In this document: positions 46,398 to 56,699 of the stretch, piece by piece
Position numbering within the stretch: the stretch's first letter is position 1
Layout of the letters: every line of letters starts with the position of its first letter
DNA from: Armigeres subalbatus
Lineage: Eukaryota > Arthropoda > Insecta > Diptera > Culicidae
DNA length: 64,000 nucleotides
Assembly: GCF_024139115.2 (NCBI RefSeq)
Contig: NC_085141.1
Span: 44,823,065 to 44,887,064 of the forward strand
Direction: 5' to 3'
Notes under the pieces: generated by a model
Databases searched by the model: none
The model's input: the letters and a program-made list of their open reading frames with translations, nothing else
What the model was told of the DNA's origin: nothing
Translations under genes and position numbers: made by a program

Positions 46398-46616
46398 TCA
46401 ATCGTAACTAGCAAATTTGATAGCGCGGCGGAGGGAGATGATGCAATTAATTTGAACGAATGGAATCATTAACAGCAACCAAGCTATCACGCTAAACCCG
46501 ATGCCGCCGAAACAATCCATTTTTGCAATTAACTCTTTCTTTCTATAAAATGTTGGTGCTGAGAAGAACCAATTTTCTTTTCCCAATGCGGCTTTCCAAT
46601 AACTAACTGCAACCAA
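46398..46616 (-). repeat. Small-ORF cassette, copy A
   Basis: A 72-codon reverse frame containing GKENWFFSAPTFYRKK, AKMDCFGGIGFSVIAWLLL and SLRRAIKF. The central third is a hydrophobic segment long enough for one membrane span. I recognise no family. Against copies B and C it differs at about ten residues of sixty, so protein-level constraint is not shown. Upstream (46617-46900) sits a GC-box palindrome shared with copy B. Confidence 0.5.
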
Positions 46617-46689
46617 TCGCTTTTCGACTCCTTGCGTTGCAACTGTCCGACCGCCACTTGATGATTTTTCGCTAAGCCTCCGAAGGTAC

Positions 46690-46860
46690 CTTACAGCAGC
46701 TTTCTTGTATTTAATAAATTAAGCCCGTAAGTCCCGCCCCTTTGTGAGCTGATATGGGTGTAAATATAATGTGCACTCATAACGATTAATGAAAGGGCGG
46801 GGCTAATGGAATTACTTCATTGGATATAAGTAAGCTGCTTTTTGAGGCGCGCGCAACCCA
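46690..46860. promoter_or_regulatory. GC-box palindrome between ORF cassettes
   Basis: CAGCAGCTTTCTTGTATTTA...AGTCCCGCCCC and the inverse GGGCGGGGCTAAT...TAAGTAAGCTGCTT frame a centre containing ATAATGTGCACTCATAACG. Homologous sequence recurs at 47305-47346 joined to 51598-51710, where a LINE has split it. Could be a bidirectional promoter or just the TIR junction of a repeat. Confidence 0.4.
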
Positions 46861-46959
46861 TTTCGATCAGGATTCCACAGACAACGGACCGTTAGGAGAA
46901 TGACAAATTCTAAGAATCCTATGAAATTTTCTCGCAAGATTCTGAATTTGGTTATGAGA

Positions 46960-47154
46960 TCAATCGTAAATAGCGATAGCGTGTCGGAGGGAAATGATGT
47001 AGTGAATTTTAATGGATGGGATCACTAACAGCAACCAAGCTACCACGCCAAACCCGATGCCACCGAAACAGTCCATTTTCGCAATTAACTCTTTCTTTTC
47101 GTAAAATGTTGGTCCTGAGAAGAACCAATTTTCTTTTCCCAATTCCCATTCCAA
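46960..47154 (-). repeat. Small-ORF cassette, copy B
   Basis: A 64-codon reverse frame with GKENWFFSGPTFYEKK, AKMDCFGGIGFGVVAWLLL, SLRHAIAIYD; about 85-90 percent identical in DNA to copies A and C. The start differs by a small indel (WELGKENW), so its N-terminus is not shared. Confidence 0.5.
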
Positions 47155-47599
47155 TAACTAACTGCATCCAATCGCTTGTGTAAATTTGCAGCATTGCCAC
47201 ACTGCCACCCACTTCGTGCTGCTGTGTCCGCTTCGCTGCATCGAATGTCGAACCGCCTTCTGTGGAATCCCGATCAAAATGGCTCGCGCGCGCCGAACAG
47301 CAGCTTTCTTGTATTTAATAAATTAAACCCGTAAGCCCCGCCCCTTTGTAGTAAGTAGTAAAATTCTTCTTTATTTACACATTTTTTGTTTTACAATTAT
47401 TTTTGACATGTACAGTGATCGGCCGGCTTGGCCCTCCAACTTCAATTTTAATTATTATTATTATTATTATTTATATATTTTTACTTAATTTTTAAAATAT
47501 AATGTATCATAACGGCCTTCAGGAGGCGCTAGTGTGTTTTTTAAAATTTGATAACCTAACTACTATGTACACTAATATTTACAATAAAAATTTGATAAC

Positions 47600-50229
47600 C
47601 TAGATTGGAACTAGCGCCCTAAGCGCTTCTTGGTCCGAGTGCAAGCAACGGACCCTAAACTTTTCTTTACACTCACCAGAGCGTTCATGTAAGGTTTTTA
47701 TTCCGGCCAGACGGTGAACCTCGGATGTTCTTGTCCTGGGAGGGGTGTTGAGGATCATCCGCAGGAATTTGTTTTGGACCCGTTGAAGTTTGAGGTGGTG
47801 GGTTTTAGCGCAGCTCTCCCAGACCGGCATGCCATATTCGATCACAGGGAGGATGATTTGCTTGTAGACAGCAAGCTTATTTTTCAGGGACAATGACGAC
47901 CGGCGGTTGATCAAAGGGTACAGTAGTTTCAACAAGACGTTACACTTTGTCACCGTTTTGTCAACCTGTTGCCTGAAAATAAGCTTGCTGTCGAGGGTCA
48001 AGCCAAGGTAGTCGGCTTCATTAGCCCATTCCACAGTCGTGCCATTGAGGATGATTTTACAGTCCTCAGGCGACCTGTGTCTTCGCCGCGTTGATACAAA
48101 TCTTCCAGCTGGTGAGATACCCTGTCAGGCCATCCAGGCCTCATTGGAGTTTTGGAACTAGCGCTCTGATCCCTCTACCTTGGTAGACGATGTAGGTGTC
48201 ATCAGCGAACAGACACAGAATGCCGCCTTCTGGCGGCTCTGACATGACGGAGGTGTACACTGTACAGATTGAAAAGCAGGGGTCCGCGGATACTGCCTTG
48301 CAGGACGCCTGCGACGATGAGCGCATTGGAACTCGCTCCGCTGACTGAGATCCGGAAAGTCCTTTGCCGACAGGGAGTTGTTGATGATTTTCAACAGGTA
48401 GCTGGGAAGATTGTAGCGTTGTAGTTTGTACACCAGGCCATCATGCCATACATTGTCAAATGCCTTCTCGACATCGAGTAAGGCCATGGCGGATGTTTTC
48501 GAGACAAACTTGTTCCGTCTGAGGATGTTGGTAACTCGGGTCAGTTGGTGTACAGTTGACCGACCTCGTCGGAAACCAAACTGTTCCTCGAGCAAGATGT
48601 TGAGATTTTCGGCAGACTCAAGTAACCGATGATGAATAGCTTTTTCGAATAGCTTGGATAACCCTGAGAGAAGGCTGATGGGTCGATAACTTTTGGGGGA
48701 GGAAGGATCCTTCCCAGGCTTCCGGATGGGGATGACTTTCGCTGACTTCCAGGACGATGGGAAGTAGCTAAGCCGGAGACACTGATTAAAGATCAGCGAG
48801 AGGTGCTCAAAGAACGGAGCACTCATGTGTTTGAGCTCGAGATTCAGGATGCTGTCGAAGCCTGGGGCCTTCATGTTCTTCGACGATTTGATATAGGCCG
48901 TCAATTCGTCAGTTGAGATCTCCAACTCCTCCGAGAAGTCGTTGGGAATCAAATGGATGTTGTTAGCATGCTCGTTGACGGCTGCTTCGTGTGGACTGAC
49001 GATGTTCTGCCCAAGATTGTGTGAGCTGACGAAGTGACGACCTATTTCAGCGACCTTCTCTGCAGGAGTTATCAAGCGATCCTTAGAGCCATTATTGTCT
49101 AGTGGGATCAAAGGTGGAATGGGCCGAGGCTTGGATTTTAGAATTTTGGTCATTTTCCAGAACGGCTTAGCATAGTCTGGGAGAGTGCGGATCTTATTCG
49201 AGAAGTCGTTATTTTTGAGGTCCACCATTCTGGCCTTGATAATTTTGTGATTCGATTGCAGCGTGCCTTAAGCTCAGGCAGTCCAGTACGCTGAAACTGC
49301 CTGCGAGTGACATTCCGCAATCGAATCAAATCTTTGGTGAGTGTATCGATGTTTAAGGAGTTGCTTACCTGCCGAGCCGTCGGTACGTGTTGCTCTCGGG
49401 CCGCCGTGATCGCCTCCTCGATAGCGCACAGCTGGCGGTCGATACTTTCCGGCGTCTCCGGACGCACCTCGTAGTCGACGGTGTTATCGACGCACTGCTG
49501 GAAACGCTGCCAGTTCACTCGGTGGTAGTTCCGCCGTAACTGCTGGTGCCGATTGACCGAGGAGCCCAGTTCCGCCACCACCGGATAGTGATCCGAACTG
49601 AGCTCCTGGTATACAACCGGCTGCGAGACGTGGTCACTCAGGTTTGTTACGTAGAGGTCGAGCGTTGCGTGGGCACCGGACCGACTCAGCCGAGTGGGTA
49701 ATCCGGGCTCAGAATCGTGTAGTGGCCTTCCTCCATGTCGTTGCTCCAGATGGTGCCGTTTCGATTGCTGCGACTGTTGCCCCAGGCTTGATGTTTGGCA
49801 TTCAAGTCGCCGGCAACGATATACTGACCTTGCCTCACCGTCAGCTTGACGATGTCCCTCCAAAGGGCAGCCGATGATCCATCGCCGGCTTTGGCTTGCG
49901 TTGGACAGTACGCCGCGATGAGCGCGATTGTGCCGACCGAAGTGGTGATTTCGACACCGATGGCCTCGATGACACTGAGCTGGAAGCTTGGAAGCAGACG
50001 ACAGTTGATGTTGTAGCGAAGAGCGATGGCCACACCACCTCCCCTGGTCGGCCGGTCGAGTCGCACGATGCGGAAGTCCGGGATGTTGATGTTCACCTCC
50101 GGTTTTAGGTGCGTTTCGGTGATGAACGCCACGTCTATTTCCTTCTCCTCAAGGAAATCCTTCAGCTCGATTGTTTTGCTCTTTAGCGAGCAAGCGTTCC
50201 AGTTGACCAGGCCCACCCTAGCAGCCATT
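47600..50229 (-). pseudogene. Jockey-clade LINE ORF2 (endonuclease-reverse transcriptase), frameshifted
   Basis: Starts at ATG 50229, overlapping the ORF1 stop. The APE endonuclease reads clearly to about 49690: NWNACSLKSKT, ETHLKP, RGGGVAIALR, VAGDLNAKHQAWG. A frameshift there leads to the rest of the endonuclease with SSDHYPV near 49590. Another near 49230 opens the RT: MKAPGFDSI, SWKSAKVIPIRKPGKDP, SYRPISLLSGLSKLFEK, FGFRRGRSTVHQLTRV and LLDVEKAFDNVWHDGL. Two more shifts, near 48365 and 48270, reach the catalytic FADDT box at about 48195. A short gap precedes the C-terminal region (EADYLGLTLDSKL, YGMPVWESC) ending at 47600. Would reverse-transcribe the element RNA at nicked DNA; at least four frameshifts make it inactive. 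Confidence 0.9.
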
Positions 50230-51452
50230 TTTAATGATGAACATGCCAAGTGTGAAGACCTGGTCGAATCGGGTTTTGCAGCCGCGCAGTCGAGTGGCGA
50301 GCTGCGCGAAGATCGGCATCAGTTGCTCCGGAGTGTACAGCGGGGCAGATTCTTCCGGTGGGACGGCTTCGTTCTCCGACTGCCGACGGAACCCAAGAGG
50401 AGGAAGCGGGGGCCATTCGCTGGTGGATGGTGCAGACGATGCTGGAGCTTGGACCGATGCAGCTGCCGCTGCCAGTCGCTTGTGCGGCTGTAGCGGTGGG
50501 AGTATTGGAATCACACGACGGGGAGCCGGGATAGCTGGAAAGTTCACCTCGTTGATTACAGGAACACGGTTCTTCTTCGGAATGGTCCTGGTGGAAGCCT
50601 TCTTCCGGATTTCCAGGAACTCGGCTCGCTTTGCGCAGCCCTTTGTGGTGGCCCGATGTTTGTCGCCACAGTTGGCGCACTTGGGATCGGCCACCTCCAT
50701 TTTGTCGCACTCGTCAGTCGGATGGGGTTCGCCACACTTGTTGCAGCGCGGCTTCATGCGGCAGTTTCTGGTGCCGTGCCCGAAATTGAAGCAGTTGGTG
50801 CATTGCGTGACATCGCGGTGCACTGGCCGATATCGCTCCCAGTCAACGACGGTGTAATTTATAACGCCAACCAGCTTCAGGTCCTTCCAGGTAGTGGAGC
50901 CGTGCTCCAGATGGATCAGGTAAAGCTGGTCGCGATATTTCCTCGCCTTGTCATGACGAGCGATCTTGTGGACGGCTACTGGCTTCAGTCCGCAACTTTC
51001 AAGCTCTGCTTGGAGCTCTTCCTCCTTCATGTCGTGAAGTCCTCGCAGCAAAGCCTTGAGCGGCTTCGTGCCGGGGTGGTCATGAGTGTAGTACTCATAC
51101 TTGTGGACCTCGAGGAACTCCACGACGGATTGATGATGGTCCCTGTTGGCCGGCATCACTTTCACGCCCTCGCTGCAGAGCCGAAAAGTACATTTCAGCC
51201 CCTTAGCGATCAGCTGGCGAATTTTTGGGCGTAAATCCGGCGGATCGCCCTTCACAAACACAGGCGGGCACTTCTCCTTCCGCTCCGGTTGCACCTGCGG
51301 AAGCTGCGATTGCTGCTTCTTCCTCTTCTCTTCCTCGGCAACGGCGAGAACACGTTGCTCTGCAAAAGCTGCTTGGAGGGGTTACCCGCGCCTCCAAGAG
51401 CAGTGCGCTTAGGCACTTTTCCAGCGACCGAATCGGCCACCGAGTCTCCCAT
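50218..51452 (-). pseudogene. Jockey-clade LINE ORF1 (gag), one frameshift
   Basis: The likely start is ATG 51452 (MGDSVADSVAGKVPKR). A one-base shift near 51385 moves the frame into LQAAFAEQRVLAVAEEEK, from where it is open to TAG 50218. The 358-codon block from 51294 includes the RNA-binding fold with VVEFLEVHKYEYYTHD, then three zinc knuckles at about residues 155-225 of that block (CTNCFNFGHGTRNC, CNKCGEPHPTDEC, CANCGDKHRATTKGC) and a proline/alanine-rich tail (ASSAPSTSEWPPLPPLG). Role: binds element RNA and guides the particle to the nucleus. Less decayed than the related ORF1 at 6842-8810. Confidence 0.88.
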
Positions 51453-52007
51453 GACGGGTCCGGGAGAAAATAACGCCAACGCGACAAGCGAAAACGCAAA
51501 CAGCGAAAGAACGAGAAAAAACACTTAGAAAAAATGCGCGAGCAAAAAACACGTCCGTACGTGTTGCTGTCTCGAACTGGAATCGAGATGCCGCTTTTTT
51601 GTGATCTGATATGGTTGTAAATATAATGTGCACTCATAACGATTAATGAAGGGGCGGGGCTAATGGAATTACTTCATTAGTTATAAGAAAGCTGCTTTTC
51701 GGCTCGCGCGAGCGATTTCGATCGGGTTTCCACAGACAACGGACGGAAAGATTCTGAATTTGGTTATGAGATGTTGTTTATCTAAGATGCGTATTGTTGC
51801 GAGGAATGACAACAGAAATTTGACTCAAGACGAAGTTTCTTCATATTACAAAACATTATCTCTTGGCATCTGTCTGTCCAAGCGACGTTCACTAATGGGT
51901 GGTTGCTGTAGGTAGATAGTTTTTCACAAAGGTGGCGTCTTCATTGATTTTATATAAAAGAAAGTTGATCCGACTATCCCAAATAAACTTTCTTCAAAGT
52001 TAAAAAC

Positions 52008-52220
52008 TCAATCGTAAATAGCGAATTTGATAGCGCGTCGGAGGGAGATGATGTTGTGAATTTTCATGGATGGGATCACTAACAGCAACCAAGCTACCAC
52101 GCTAAACCCGATGCCACCGAAACAGTCCATTTTCGCAATTAACTCTTTCTTTTCATAAAATGTAGGTCCTGAGAAGAACCAATTTTCTTTTCCCAATGTT
52201 CCTTTCCAACTAACTGACAC
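52008..52220 (-). repeat. Small-ORF cassette, copy C
   Basis: A 70-codon reverse frame with GKENWFFSGPTFYEKK, AKMDCFGGIGFSVVAWLLL, SLRRAIKFAIYD. It lies beyond the LINE. Its upstream side was separated from the rest of the cassette by the hAT MITE at 52222. Confidence 0.5.
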
Positions 52221-52221
52221 C

Positions 52222-52530
52222 CAGGCATTGCAATATCATCTAAGCACAGGGTATAATCTTTGCCTGTACAAAGATATTATCTCTAATCAAAGAGCACTCT
52301 GGAAAGATATTATCATTTGAGCATATCATGATGATCCTGATAGCCAGCGTAGCTCGGGGTTTGTACACGTTGCGAGGGCGTTGCTACAACAAAAGCAGTG
52401 AAAAAATGTTTCTCCATGGCGAACATTGCAGTTTGTTTACTGAGCAGATAGATAACTAAGATCGATATCCCATTATTTCATCTGTATCTTTGCTCAGAAG
52501 ATCGAATGATGAGATGGATTGCAATGCCTG
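52222..52530. mobile_element. hAT-type MITE, 309 bp, with 8-bp duplication
   Basis: TIR CAGGCATTGCAAT at 52222 and ATTGCAATGCCTG ending 52530. Flanks CTGACACC at 52214-52221 and 52531-52538 are identical. Subterminal AAGATATTATC repeats inside. No gene. Confidence 0.9.
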
Positions 52531-53307
52531 CTGACACCACAATTTGAAATAAATTTTCAGCATCGGCACTTGCGGTGCGGGATCGCCACAGTCTTATTTT
52601 TATGGTCAACCTTTTCTTCATATGAAATTCTGGTTCGTTGATGTTGAATGATCTGCAGCAACACATCGAGCACCACCACCAATGCGATGGATTTTTTTGT
52701 TATTAGCGCCTCCGTGATGCTGTGTCCGCTCCGCTACGATCGCTTTGATGCGTCTGCTATGCGTAAAATCTTGTTCAAACTGAGGATTAGATCCAAACCC
52801 GCAAGTGATTGATTTTTGATGTCTGTGCTAGTGATGCATGTACGCGATTGGTTAGTTTACCTATTTCTAATTTTTTTATCAATTATCGATAATAAATAGT
52901 TAAAAATCAGTATTTTCAAATAAATACAAAGAAGCGTTGACTCATCCTTGATCGATAGGTTCTAAAAAATTGAAAATCCATCGAGAAACGGCTTAGATAT
53001 TAAAGTTTAAAGTCTATCATATTTTCATGACGGTCCCCGATTTTCGTAATCGTAAAGTGTACCCCAATATAGAAAACACAGACGTAGTCCTACGTCAAAA
53101 TCATTTTGGTATTACCGCGATAATTTTTTACCCTATGAATCAATATGGTCGAACTTAGGTGTGGTAAAATTCAAGTTAAATCTGAGCTCTGGTCAAATTT
53201 TCAGCAAAATTGGTTCACACGCAATCGAGATCTAGATCTCCAAAGTTGACCATTTAGTATGAAAAACGGCAAGTGGGCTTTTTAATATGCAGGTCACTGT
53301 ATGACAT

Positions 53308-53357
53308 AGCCAAAAGTCCAAAATATATTCAGATGTCCAAAATACCATCGTTACCCT
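53308..53357 (-). repeat. Short dispersed repeat, copy 2
   Basis: Inverse copy of 27893-27939: CCAAAAGTCCAAAATATATT, CAGATGTCC, AAAATACCATCGTTACCCT. It directly adjoins the right end of the composite region. Confidence 0.7.
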
Positions 53358-53767
53358 AGACATTGGTCCTAGATATTTGCCATCATTGTTTTCGGATATT
53401 TAGAAACAGTGATCAACTCACACCAGTTCATTTGTTATAATATACATCATTTATTAAACGTACTTGTCTCATTTGTTCTTGTAACTGTTTCCTATTATTT
53501 AATTCACATTTTTTTACTCTCACAATAGGGATTCAGACTCATACGACACCTTGATTCTGATTCCGCTTATATACAGTTTTACTAGAAATATTTCATTTAT
53601 TTATTTAACGTTGTCTTCTGTCTCCCCAGAAGACATATCATCATTTTCAATCTGCTGCCATTTCATTATCGCCTAGCATTTATCTTCTCTCAATCTTAAT
53701 AAAATATGATCCTACGAACTCACTAACTTAGAAATGGGAACCCAAAAATAGAACAGAAGAAAACAAC
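53358..53767. other. Noncoding, possible 3' untranslated region of the host gene
   Basis: AT-rich sequence downstream of the stop codon of the minus-strand gene at 53768. Reverse-strand TTTATT/AATAAA-like sites occur (for example near 53697). Not resolved further. Confidence 0.3.
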
Positions 53768-55364
53768 TTAACATTCACCCTCAATTACCCCAGCGCTCAC
53801 ACCGCCCCATGCCGTTCGATCAGGTGGAAACTTTTCTCCTTGGGCTTCCGGCCGATCAGCAGAAGCAGCAGAAAAAACGTTATCCAGGGAAGATAGATTT
53901 GAAAGAAAACGAAACAACGACAAACCCGACAGAGCCGTCATACCCAGAATGGTCATGAGGCGTTCCTCGCCGGAGGACACCAGCAGCGAGCTGCAGGAGG
54001 ACGAATCGTCGCCGGCGGCCCCGCCACCAGCGCCGCCCGTCCCACCGTGACCCCCGTGGTTCGCCGGGGAAGACTTGGAGTACGCCGTCAGCTGCGGGTA
54101 GTGGTTGAAGTACGGCTCCCCATTGGGTCCATACTCGACGTACACCGGCGGGTTGGTGATGTACTCGACGATGAAGTCGGTCGGGGGGTGCTGCACCACG
54201 TCCGGTGCTTCTGTGGAATGAAGAACGAGCAAAAAATCGATCGAATCGGCGGCAAATTGAATGATATCAGTTATTCACAGTGTGTTTGGGATATTGTCCG
54301 CACAGTGTTTTTTATGAAACTCTGATTGCAAACGAAAATGGCGAACTCTAGACCAACATTTGAAAAGGGCGTAACAGCCAAAATTCATTCCTTCTGATTC
54401 TTTGTCCACATATAAAGCATTATGTGTAGACGAAGAATCAAAAGGAATAATTTTTGGATGTTACGCCCTTTTCAAATGTTGGTCTAGAACTGAAGTTTTA
54501 AATACCGATTATGAAGTTGATAATGATTTCAATGGAGTTTGTTCTTCAATATTGAAACCGGGCCCTCCTAAGCCTTGCGGTAAGATGCGCGACTATAAAG
54601 CAAGACCATGCTGAGGGTGGCTGGGTTCGATTCCCGGTGTCGGGCTAGGCAATTTTCATTTTAATTTTCAGTAGGAACCTGTGGCTAGCACTCTTTCAAG
54701 GGCTTTCAAGCCTAAGTAAACTCGATTCTGTTCTGTTTGCGCTGCGCACAAGAAAGTGTGAACGGACGGCTCGAGACTAATGCAGACGCAGTAGCAAATA
54801 GCAGTCTGCGGATGAAGAATTAAAATGGCATGATGTCGTCTTACATAATTTTGGCAAACTGTATATCAGTGTGTCACAACATAGTTTTATCTGTGTGTGG
54901 GAGAAATTTTTAATTAAGCTTTCACGGCTCCCTTGGCACGGTCTCGCAGGGGGTCGCGGACCAGCGGTTGGGAAACACTGATTTAGATAGTTGATTCAAA
55001 AGTAACATAAGATCCTATTATTCGCGACATAACATAAGATATCTTGTAGCTCAATAAGGTAGCGAAAATCGTTGTGTAGTTAATCAGAGTTTGTAGAATC
55101 GACTGTCATTTAAACCGCCACCAATAATTTGAAGACTTTTCTCCAGAAAAAAAAATGCTGTGCGGGCAATATTTTGATACACTTTATCACATATCACGCT
55201 AAACGCATACATCAGTTCCTCAACAGGCAACAAAAAATACTCACTGTGTCCCATAAGAGTGGTCCTCCGCTCCGGTGGCATCGTCGTGGGTGGCTCCGGC
55301 GTCGTGGTCGTGGTTGTTGTCGTCGTTGTGGTCGTGGTGGTGGTGGTTGTTGGCCGTTTGATTT
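53768..55364 (-). CDS. C-terminal exons of a threonine-rich, probably membrane-linked host protein
   Basis: Two exons fit: 55364-55245 (120 nt) and 54210-53768, each preceded by a pyrimidine-rich AG (ACTCTGCCAG, TTCATTCCACAG) and the first followed by GTGAGT; phases agree (A|AA). Upstream exons are not found. The first exon encodes KRP, a run of about 17 threonines, then PEPPTTMPPERRTTLMGH, like an O-glycosylated stalk. The second has PPTDFIVEYITNPPVYVEY, GPNGEPYFNHYP, a glycine/serine-rich stretch, LMTILGMTALSGLSLFRFL, and stops at TAA 53770-53768. An overlapping frame near 53890-53800 reads as a leucine-rich span followed by GRKPKEKSFHLIERHG and a stop, which looks like a better membrane tail; an undetected splice or base error could switch to it. 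Family not recognised. The 1-kb intron holds a MITE and a SINE fragment. Confidence 0.55.
54347..54488. mobile_element. Palindromic MITE in the intron of the host gene
   Basis: TCTAGACCAACATTTGAAAA and GGGCGTAACA are inverted at the right end (TGTTACGCCC, TTTTCAAATGTTGGTCTAGA). Total 142 bp, arms of about 65 bp. Confidence 0.88.
54561..54660 (+). mobile_element. tRNA-like head of a Feilai-type SINE, truncated
   Basis: GGGCCCTCCTAAGCC, GCGGTAAGATGCGCGACTA, AAGCAAGACCATGCTGAGGG and a perfect B-box GGTTCGATTCC match in order the reverse complement of 63595-63697. The body and AAG tail are absent. Confidence 0.75.
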
Positions 55365-56244
55365 CTGGCAGAGTGGAGTGCAAGAAATAGTAAAACAAAG
55401 AAGCAAATTTATTACAGTCAGCTGGATTCGTTCGTACGGTAGTGAATTTGCAACCAAGTGCTACGAATGGACCAATAAAATAAAACCCTGTGCCAAAGGA
55501 TGGAGGGAGGGTATTGATAAATCCTGCTTACGAAATACATTCATATAAATTCGATTTCGGTGCGAGAGAGTACTTGGCTGATGGAAACTATCAAGTTTTA
55601 CGACTGGATAAGTTATATGACGGCCTTAGCATGCAACTGTGTCGAATGAGGCTGAACAAAGCTGGATTGATGCAACATATTGTCGAAAAAATACACAAAA
55701 GGACTACAGTTATAAGCTCCCCTTCGGAAACAGAAATTTTCAATAAAAAATTTATCCGATTCTAGTGATGGAAACAAATAATTGAAGAATAATTGAATGC
55801 GATATTTCCGTCACTTAATTAAAGATTTTCACAAAATGTCCAAAATACCCATAAAAAAATTAAAATTGCATTGGGAAACTCCATACAACCCAAAAACCAA
55901 AAACGACATTTTCCCGTATTTGACATCTGAAGGTGGGTACATCATTTACGCCAAACCCTTTAAAAGAAAAACTCTGATCGATAGCAAAATTCAATAGTAA
56001 ACGAAAACCCGAATAAAAATGAACCATTCATCAAATCGTTAAAATCATTATGTTTTCCGTTCATGAAATAATAATTATCCAAGTAAACGAGCTTTTATGA
56101 TTTCGAGAAGGTCCTTTTCACTCGAATCCGCCCTTACGTAAAAGAAGCCAACATTAGATATGAGCGATACCGATACGATCTATCGGGAAACGATATTTAC
56201 ACTCCGATTAAGCGTTATTTTGTTTCGATTTTTTGATGTTATTT
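55365..56244. other. No supported gene
   Basis: Plus-strand frames at 55490-55765 and 55797-55997 lack recognisable domains and a good start. It may be intron of the minus-strand gene. Confidence 0.35.
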
Positions 56245-56480
56245 TGAGGGGCAACAGAGACTTAGTCCAAGGGCTTAACGACCCCTCCCCATGGCCACAG
56301 TGAATTAGGGGGCCTGTCTAGGATGTGGTTGGGTTTGACAGTGGGCTCTGTTGAAACTCTATTAAAATATAAAAAGCTGCATGTGTCCGCAAGCAGGCCC
56401 TATCGAAGCGACCGTGCGCCGCTCAAAGCACACAAGCCCAGCAGGAGTTAAAACCGGCACATCAGGATCAATACCAGTAA
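56245..56480 (+). mobile_element. 5' leader fragment of the RTE-like LINE
   Basis: GGGGCAACAGAGACTTAGTC, CAAGGGCTTAACGA, CTAGGATGTGGTTGGGTTTG, AAAAGCTGCATGT and GACCGTGCGCCGCTCAAAGC parallel 59084-59265 in the same orientation. The ORF is missing, so this copy is cut on its 3' side. Confidence 0.75.
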
Positions 56481-56579
56481 GATCCTGTTTATGGTATACT
56501 TAGCTTACTGATTATGGATCGACTGTACATACGTAGCCGTACTACAGAATATCAAAACCATAAATGAACGCAAAAGCAA

Positions 56580-56695
56580 GAGAGCACAATCAGTGTTGCC
56601 ACATTTTTATCTGTACCATGGCCTCAAAAATATTTTTCATCTGTACCAAAATCTTCAAAAATCTGTACCAGACAATATGAGAATTACACATAAAT
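56580..56695. repeat. hAT-end-like sequence with TCTGTACCA repeats
   Basis: CAGTGTTGCCACA is followed by TTATCTGTACCA, CATCTGTACCA and AATCTGTACCA. The design (CAG...TGCCA end plus subterminal TCTGTA repeats) parallels the hAT element at 34855. No matching right end was found. Confidence 0.4.
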
Positions 56696-56699
56696 ATAC

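Larger units (their letters stand above)
47347..51600 (-). mobile_element. Jockey-clade LINE, minus strand, nearly full length
   Basis: It splits the GC-box palindrome: CCGCCCCTTTGT at 47335-47346 on one side, TTTTTTGTGATCTGATATGG at about 51596 on the other, giving a probable TTTGT duplication judged against the intact copy at 46725-46760. It carries gag and pol ORFs that overlap by 12 nt. The 3' region (47347-47599) holds an (ATT)n run. Confidence 0.85.
45564..53301. mobile_element. Composite 7.7-kb region bounded by ~200-bp inverted repeats
   Basis: The 45564-45780 segment is inverse to 53085-53301 at about 88 percent identity. Landmarks are GGTCAACTT(T)GG, AGATCTAGATCTCGATTGCG, TGACCAGAGCTCAGAT, ATTGATTCATAGGGTAAAAA and CGGTAATACCAAAATGA; TGACGTAGGACTACGT also occurs in both arms. 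Ends read TA-CAGAGACCGGCAT and its inverse ATGCAGGTCACTG-TA, so a TA duplication with CAGTGACC TIRs (mariner/Tc1-like) is possible. Inside lie three small-ORF cassettes, a LINE and a hAT MITE. Whether both ends belong to one insertion is inference. Confidence 0.6.

Noticed and set aside
54561..54660. tRNA gene
   Set aside because: Matches the head of the full SINE at 63406-63701.
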